DNA from: Hymenobacter artigasi | Lineage (GTDB): Bacteria; Bacteroidota; Bacteroidia; Cytophagales; Hymenobacteraceae | Direction of reading: 5' to 3' | Length of the DNA: 64,000 bases | Assembly: GCF_012275535.1 (NCBI RefSeq) | Contig: NZ_JAAVTK010000007.1 | Coordinates: 62,001-126,000 of the forward strand | Shown: positions 59,961 to 64,000 of the stretch, piece after piece | Layout of the letters: the number at the start of each line of letters is the position of its first letter | Position numbering within the stretch: position 1 is the first letter of the stretch | The notes under the pieces: generated by a model | Seen by the model: only the letters and a program-made list of their open reading frames with translations | Told to the model about the DNA's origin: nothing | The model's database searches: none | Made by a program: the position numbers and the translations under genes

Positions 59961-60213
59961 ATGTGAGAAACTGTCGGCTGGGTGGCTATAAAATGGCTTT
60001 ATTTAAGTGAATGGAACTTTTGATGGCTGGAGAAAGCCAAACATTTGGTTTGACAAGTGCCTGATTTATAAAGTATTTATATTTTTATAATTGGGACTTG
60101 CAGGGTTAGGATAGCAACTTTTTTAGCTGAAAGTGGTATAGCAGCACATCTGAAGCAACGATGGGCCGACTGGCTCGCGGCGGATAATGCATCTATCTCC
60201 AAACCTAAAATTT

Positions 60214-61809
60214 ATGGTCTCAAAACCTAATCTCCTACGTGGCCTCGCCCTGGGAGCAGTCGTGCTTGGCATGGCAGCTCCGCGTGCTCAGGCCCAAACC
60301 GCCGACCGCAAAACGGCGCTGAGTGCAAACATCGGTTTGCTGCAGTACAGCGGCAATATGGGTTCCGACTTCTGGAACCGCTCCGGCAACGACCTGTCGG
60401 TGGGCGGCGGCGGAACCATCACGCGCTACCTGTCGCCTTCGTTCGACGTGGCTGTGCTGGGTTATTACGAGACCTACAAGTTCAGCAGCGAGCTGACGAA
60501 AGGCTCCAACTTTGAGGCCCGTATCGGCATGGTGGACCTGGGCCTGAAGCTCAAGCTCAACAACGGTAAGATTCTGAAAGAAGACGCTTTCATTCAGCCT
60601 TATCTGATGGGCGGTGCCGGCATGTTCCTGGCCAACAGCTCGGGTCAGGTTTCCGGCAAAGGCTTTGGGGTTACGCAGATTCGTCGGCCCGAAGTATTTG
60701 GCCTGGCTGGCCTGCGCTTTCGTTTGAGCGATGCGGTGTATCTGGACCTGACTACCAGCCAGCACTACCCCTTCACCGAGCGCGTAGACAACCTGAGCAG
60801 CCCCAGCGACAAGCTGTATGACCGGTTCCTGTTGCACCAGGCCGGCATTACGGTGGCGCTGGGCAAAATGCAGGACGAGGACAAAGACGGCGTTTCGGAC
60901 AAGAAGGACAAATGCCCCGGCACCCCGGCCGGCGTAGCCGTGGACCCCAACGGCTGCCCGCTCGACAAAGACGGCGACGGCGTGCCCGACTACCAGGATA
61001 AGTGCCCCGACGTGAAAGGCGTAGCCGCCCTGCAGGGTTGCCCCGACCGTGACGGCGACGGCGTGACCGATGCCGACGACGCTTGCCCCGATACCCCCGG
61101 CAAAGCTGAGCTAAAAGGCTGCCCCGATGCCGATAACGACGGCGTAATCGACCAGAACGATAAGTGCCCCAACACGCCAGCTGGTGTGAGCGTGGATGCC
61201 AATGGCTGCCCGCTTGACCGTGACGGTGACGGTGTGCCCGACTACCAGGACCGCTGCCCCGACCGTGCCGGCCCCGCCAGCAACAAAGGCTGCCCCGAGA
61301 TTAAGGCTGAAGCCAAGAAAATCCTGAACGAGGCCACCAAATACATCAACTTCGACTTCAACAAGGCCACCCTTAAGCCTTCGTCGTACCCGAAATTGCA
61401 GCAAATGGTGCAAATCATGAACGACTACCCGGACTACAGCCTCAGCATTGCCGGCCATACCGACAGCAAAGGCGCTGATAACTTCAACCTGGGCCTGAGC
61501 TACGAGCGTGCCAACGCTGCCCGTGCCTACATGCTGAGCAAAGGCATCCCCGCCGACCGCATTGAGGCCCGTGGCTATGGCGAAACCAAGCCGATTGCTG
61601 ACAACGCTACGGCTGCTGGCCAGGCGCTGAACCGTCGGGTTGACTTCGACCCCTACCTCACCGGCGAAACCAATGCCGCCGAAGTGAAGTATGGCGCTGC
61701 GCCCACCATCCAGGAAATCAAGGCCACCGGCAAGCCCGTACCGACCCGCGCCAACAAAGTGGTGCCGAAGAAAGCACCTGCCAAGAAGGCTCCGATGAAG
61801 CGCAAGTAG
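60214..61809 (+). CDS. OmpA family outer membrane protein with TSP type 3 repeats
   Basis: 531 residues from ATG 60214 (ATG 60187 is in frame and possible). Signal peptide MVSKPNLLRGLALGAVVLGM. An N-terminal barrel (residues about 35-220) is followed by five calcium-binding TSP3 repeats (KDGVSDKKDKCPGTPAG, DGDGVPDYQDKCPD and similar), then an OmpA peptidoglycan-binding domain with INFDFNKATLKPSSYPKL, LSIAGHTDSKGADNFNLGLS and RRVDF. A Lys/Pro-rich tail of about 45 residues is unusual for the family. It likely links the outer membrane to the wall. Confidence 0.92.
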   Translation: MVSKPNLLRGLALGAVVLGMAAPRAQAQTADRKTALSANIGLLQYSGNMGSDFWNRSGNDLSVGGGGTITRYLSPSFDVAVLGYYETYKFSSELTKGSNFEARIGMVDLGLKLKLNNGKILKEDAFIQPYLMGGAGMFLANSSGQVSGKGFGVTQIRRPEVFGLAGLRFRLSDAVYLDLTTSQHYPFTERVDNLSSPSDKLYDRFLLHQAGITVALGKMQDEDKDGVSDKKDKCPGTPAGVAVDPNGCPLDKDGDGVPDYQDKCPDVKGVAALQGCPDRDGDGVTDADDACPDTPGKAELKGCPDADNDGVIDQNDKCPNTPAGVSVDANGCPLDRDGDGVPDYQDRCPDRAGPASNKGCPEIKAEAKKILNEATKYINFDFNKATLKPSSYPKLQQMVQIMNDYPDYSLSIAGHTDSKGADNFNLGLSYERANAARAYMLSKGIPADRIEARGYGETKPIADNATAAGQALNRRVDFDPYLTGETNAAEVKYGAAPTIQEIKATGKPVPTRANKVVPKKAPAKKAPMKRK

Positions 61810-61835
61810 ATTGCCCCAGCGGCAAGCGCTAAGTG

Positions 61836-61867
61836 AAAAGGCCCGCTCGATGAGAGCGGGCCTTTTT
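61836..61867 (+). terminator. Terminator after the OmpA gene
   Basis: Arms AAAAGGCCCGCTC (61836-61848) and GAGCGGGCCTTTT (61853-61865) followed by TT, 27 bp after the stop. Confidence 0.88.
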
Positions 61868-61945
61868 TGTGCGTAATTGGCGGCTGGTTGGCTGGTATTC
61901 TTTTCACCTAGGCAACCTACAAGAACACTCTACCTTCTTACAAAC

Positions 61946-63160
61946 ATGCTGAAGTCCATAATTACCATTGCCTGCCTATGCAGTCTACTTGCGCAACCGG
62001 CCCGGGCGCAGGATACTACGATGACCCGCTTGCTGCGGGCAAACGTTTACCCCCTTACGGCGGCTAAAGCGCAGCTAAGCGGTACTGGCTGGGAACGGCT
62101 GCAAGCCAGTATTGCCAAAAGCCAGTTTGTGCTGGTAGGAGAGGACCACGGGATGGCCCAGATTCCGCAGTTTACCCAAGCAGTAGCCCGCGAGCTGCAA
62201 CCGGCCGCTTTCATCACCGAAATTGACCGTTATCAAGCCGGTGCCCTAACTCGCCTAACTGCCACACCTGGTCCGCCCACGGCCTATCTAAAGGCCAGCC
62301 CGGGCGCGCTGTCATTTTTCAGTTGGGAAGAAGAGTATGAGCTAGCCCAGCAATTGCGGGCGCAAAAGGCTCAGATTATTGGCATCGAACAAGTGGGCGT
62401 TTTCACGCCGGGCCGCTTCTTCGAGCAACTAGCGAACCAAGTAAGAAGCAAGACTACTCGTATCTACCTGCAGCAACGCCGCGTCGTTTATCAGCAGCAC
62501 GACAATGAACAATCGCGTAGTGGTGGCCACGCATATAGCATGGTAATCCAACACCAATCAGCGCTCGATAGCTTGGTGGCGATAACGAAATCCGAAAGTC
62601 CGGAAGTCCGCCGCATGGTGCAGGAGTATTTGCTGAGCTACCTTATCTACAAAGACCAGGTAAAGGGTTTAGACAGCCATCAGGCCCGGGTGAACCTGAT
62701 GAAGCGCAACCTGTTGGAGGCCTTGCGCCCGCTGGCCCCACAGCCCGGCCAGCCGCTGCCCAGGCTGCTGTTCAAGTTCGGGGCCAGCCACATGGCGCGC
62801 ATGCTCAGTCCCTGGGCGGGCATTACCGACGTGGGCAATCTGGCCCAGAACTTGGCCGACGTGCAGGATGCCCGCTCGCTGCACCTGCTGGTGATGGGCC
62901 GGCAGGGCACCCAAGTGGGAGGCTTCAACCCCGACGACCCCAGCAAAAACGTCGTGCCTTTCGATATTTCGAAAGAAACCTACCTGAAGCCATTTGCCGA
63001 CATCACCACCGGCCCTGCCTGGCAGGTATTCGACCTGCGCCCGGCCCGTCGGGCCCTGCTGAACGACAAGCTGAAACTGACGGACCAGATGCTGGTTGCC
63101 TTGTTGCTAGGCTACGACTACTTCATTCTGATTCCGAATGCTACGGCCAGCCACAGCTAA
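61946..63160 (+). CDS. Secreted protein with ChaN/EreA-like features, function unknown
   Basis: 404 residues from ATG 61946. Signal peptide MLKSIITIACLCSLLAQPA. The pattern FVLVGEDHGMAQIPQF near residue 58, FITEIDRYQAGAL near 92, and LFKFGASHMARML near 270 recalls the ChaN/erythromycin esterase/TraB-like fold, where Glu and His residues form the active site. The match is by eye and no specific family is assigned. Periplasmic or surface location is likely. A weak hairpin (63188-63226) may end transcription. Confidence 0.6.
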   Translation: MLKSIITIACLCSLLAQPARAQDTTMTRLLRANVYPLTAAKAQLSGTGWERLQASIAKSQFVLVGEDHGMAQIPQFTQAVARELQPAAFITEIDRYQAGALTRLTATPGPPTAYLKASPGALSFFSWEEEYELAQQLRAQKAQIIGIEQVGVFTPGRFFEQLANQVRSKTTRIYLQQRRVVYQQHDNEQSRSGGHAYSMVIQHQSALDSLVAITKSESPEVRRMVQEYLLSYLIYKDQVKGLDSHQARVNLMKRNLLEALRPLAPQPGQPLPRLLFKFGASHMARMLSPWAGITDVGNLAQNLADVQDARSLHLLVMGRQGTQVGGFNPDDPSKNVVPFDISKETYLKPFADITTGPAWQVFDLRPARRALLNDKLKLTDQMLVALLLGYDYFILIPNATASHS

Positions 63161-63187
63161 TATCCGTGGTTCTAGGTATGAATTAAC

Positions 63188-63226
63188 AACGTCCAGCTTC
63201 GGCCAGCGCAGCAGGACGTTATTTTT
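63188..63226 (+). terminator. Weak terminator after the ChaN/EreA-like gene
   Basis: AACGTCC (63188-63194) pairs with GGACGTT (63214-63220), followed by ATTTTT. Confidence 0.45.
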
Positions 63227-63239
63227 GCTTTTAATAAAG

Positions 63240-64000
63240 CTACTTCACCGCATACATCACCGCCAGATAGTACAGGCCGCCCACGCTGGGGCCGCCGAGG
63301 TAGGACACGTAATAATTGTTGAGCAGGTTGCTGGCACCCAGCTTGAAGCGTAGGTTGGGCGCGGGCATGGAATAGCTGAGCTGAGCGTCGAGGGTGTGGT
63401 AGGCCGGCACGGTACCGTTCACCAAAAAGGTCTGGGAGTAGTAGCCCTGCTGCCAGCGGTAGTTGAAGCCGAAACCGAAGTTCTTGTAGGCGTTTTCGTT
63501 GCCCAGACTCAGGTTACAGGCCCAGCGCGGGGTGTTGAAGCTATCTTCGAGGCCGTCGCCGTTTTCGGTGCGGTCGAGGCGGGTGTAGGTGGTATTGGCC
63601 CCCACGAGGTAGCCACTGGGTAACACGTAGCGCAGACCCAGCGAGCCGCCATAGTTATACACCTGGCTCTGCGAGTTGGTCCAGAGGCGGTAGCGGGCCT
63701 GGGTAGGTGCCGGGCCGGTAAGGTTCGTGTTATTTAGGGCCGTGGCGATGGCGTTAAGGCCGGCATCGGCCGGCAGGGGTGCGCCGCCGCCGGAAGCTAC
63801 CGGCACGTAGGCCTCCACCTGCGCAATGAAGTCGCGGTAGGAATTATAGTAAAAATCGACATCGGCCAGCAGCCGGCCGCCCGGCCCGAAAGTGGCTTTA
63901 TAGCCGGCTTCCAGTGAGCGGATGTGCTCGGGCCTGAGGTAGGTGTAAGGATTCTTCACCAGCAAGCCTTGGTTGGCGGCAATGGCTTGGGCGCGCGTCT
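63240..64000 (-). CDS. TonB-dependent receptor, C-terminal barrel part (5' end outside window)
   Basis: The minus-strand frame is open from the right edge to the stop at 63240, about 253 residues. It shows barrel strands typical of TonB receptors: YLRPEHIRSLEAGYKATFG (the lysine/acid-rich SLEAGYK strand common in these proteins), RLWTNSQSQVYNYGGSLGL, FGFGFNYRWQQGYYSQTF and a final strand YLAVMYAVK. The plug and TonB box are beyond the window, so the substrate cannot be guessed. Confidence 0.87.
   Translation of the reverse strand, partial: TRAQAIAANQGLLVKNPYTYLRPEHIRSLEAGYKATFGPGGRLLADVDFYYNSYRDFIAQVEAYVPVASGGGAPLPADAGLNAIATALNNTNLTGPAPTQARYRLWTNSQSQVYNYGGSLGLRYVLPSGYLVGANTTYTRLDRTENGDGLEDSFNTPRWACNLSLGNENAYKNFGFGFNYRWQQGYYSQTFLVNGTVPAYHTLDAQLSYSMPAPNLRFKLGASNLLNNYYVSYLGGPSVGGLYYLAVMYAVK

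Overview
The window is ordinary chromosome from a high-GC member of the Bacteroidota, most likely Hymenobacter or a close relative in the Cytophagales. The evidence is a type IX secretion pair (PorU, PorV), T9SS-type C-terminal sorting domains, carboxypeptidase-like regulatory domains, SusC/TonB-like receptors, TAnnTTTG-type promoter boxes, weak ribosome-binding sites, and GC- and Ala-rich proteins. I see no rRNA, tRNA, CRISPR array, prophage or intact transposase.

Layout. 0-4.7 kb: 3' part of porU, porV and an M16-family protein that has lost its zinc motif. 4.9-9.7 kb: type II NADH dehydrogenase, a broken GxxExxY gene, a secreted regulatory-domain protein, an ArsR-type regulator, a thioredoxin-like ferredoxin and a BamA/TamA-type barrel. 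9.9-13.7 kb: a compact four-gene group (GT2 glycosyltransferase facing methyltransferase, PIG-L deacetylase and acyl-CoA dehydrogenase), the best candidate for an undescribed pathway. 13.9-20.5 kb: purH, then the cell-shape set mreB-mreC-mreD-mrdA. 20.7-27.3 kb: an SDR, then pentose phosphate genes rpiA (+) and gnd-zwf-pgl (-), with an EamA transporter. 27.5-32 kb: a small envelope protein, a D-Ala-D-Ala dipeptidase, and nuoM-nuoN on the minus strand. 32-43.8 kb: T9SS-sorted and periplasmic serine hydrolases, a VOC protein, a GluRS-like protein, endonuclease V, two small DUF proteins, a zinc alcohol dehydrogenase, a delta-60 repeat protein and a PolB-type exonuclease. 44-48.4 kb: a membrane-bound AraC regulator, a small secreted protein and an outer-membrane receptor. 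48.8-53.4 kb: an ABC ATPase and a permease fused to an M1 aminopeptidase. 53.5-57.2 kb: two related secreted proteins, sdpI-sdpR, a small membrane protein and an ECF sigma factor. 57.5-64 kb: nuoK-nuoL, an OmpA/TSP3 protein, a secreted protein of unclear role and the C-terminal end of a TonB receptor cut by the window edge.

The most striking non-coding feature is a set of at least thirteen long inverted repeats (plus solo units) in gaps between genes. Each has two near-identical arms of about 20-80 bp around a short spacer. They sit between genes of one operon (nuoM/nuoN, nuoK/nuoL, mreB/C, mreD/mrdA, gnd/zwf/pgl), several touch stop codons, and in at least two cases an arm is translated as the C-terminal tail of a protein. 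They fall into a few sequence families and look like REPIN- or MITE-type elements.

Functionally, the window mixes energy metabolism (complex I subunits and NDH-2), NADPH and pentose supply, wall elongation, envelope biogenesis and T9SS export. The split of nuoK-L from nuoM-N by 25 kb, with opposite orientation, is what one inversion of a formerly contiguous block would give.
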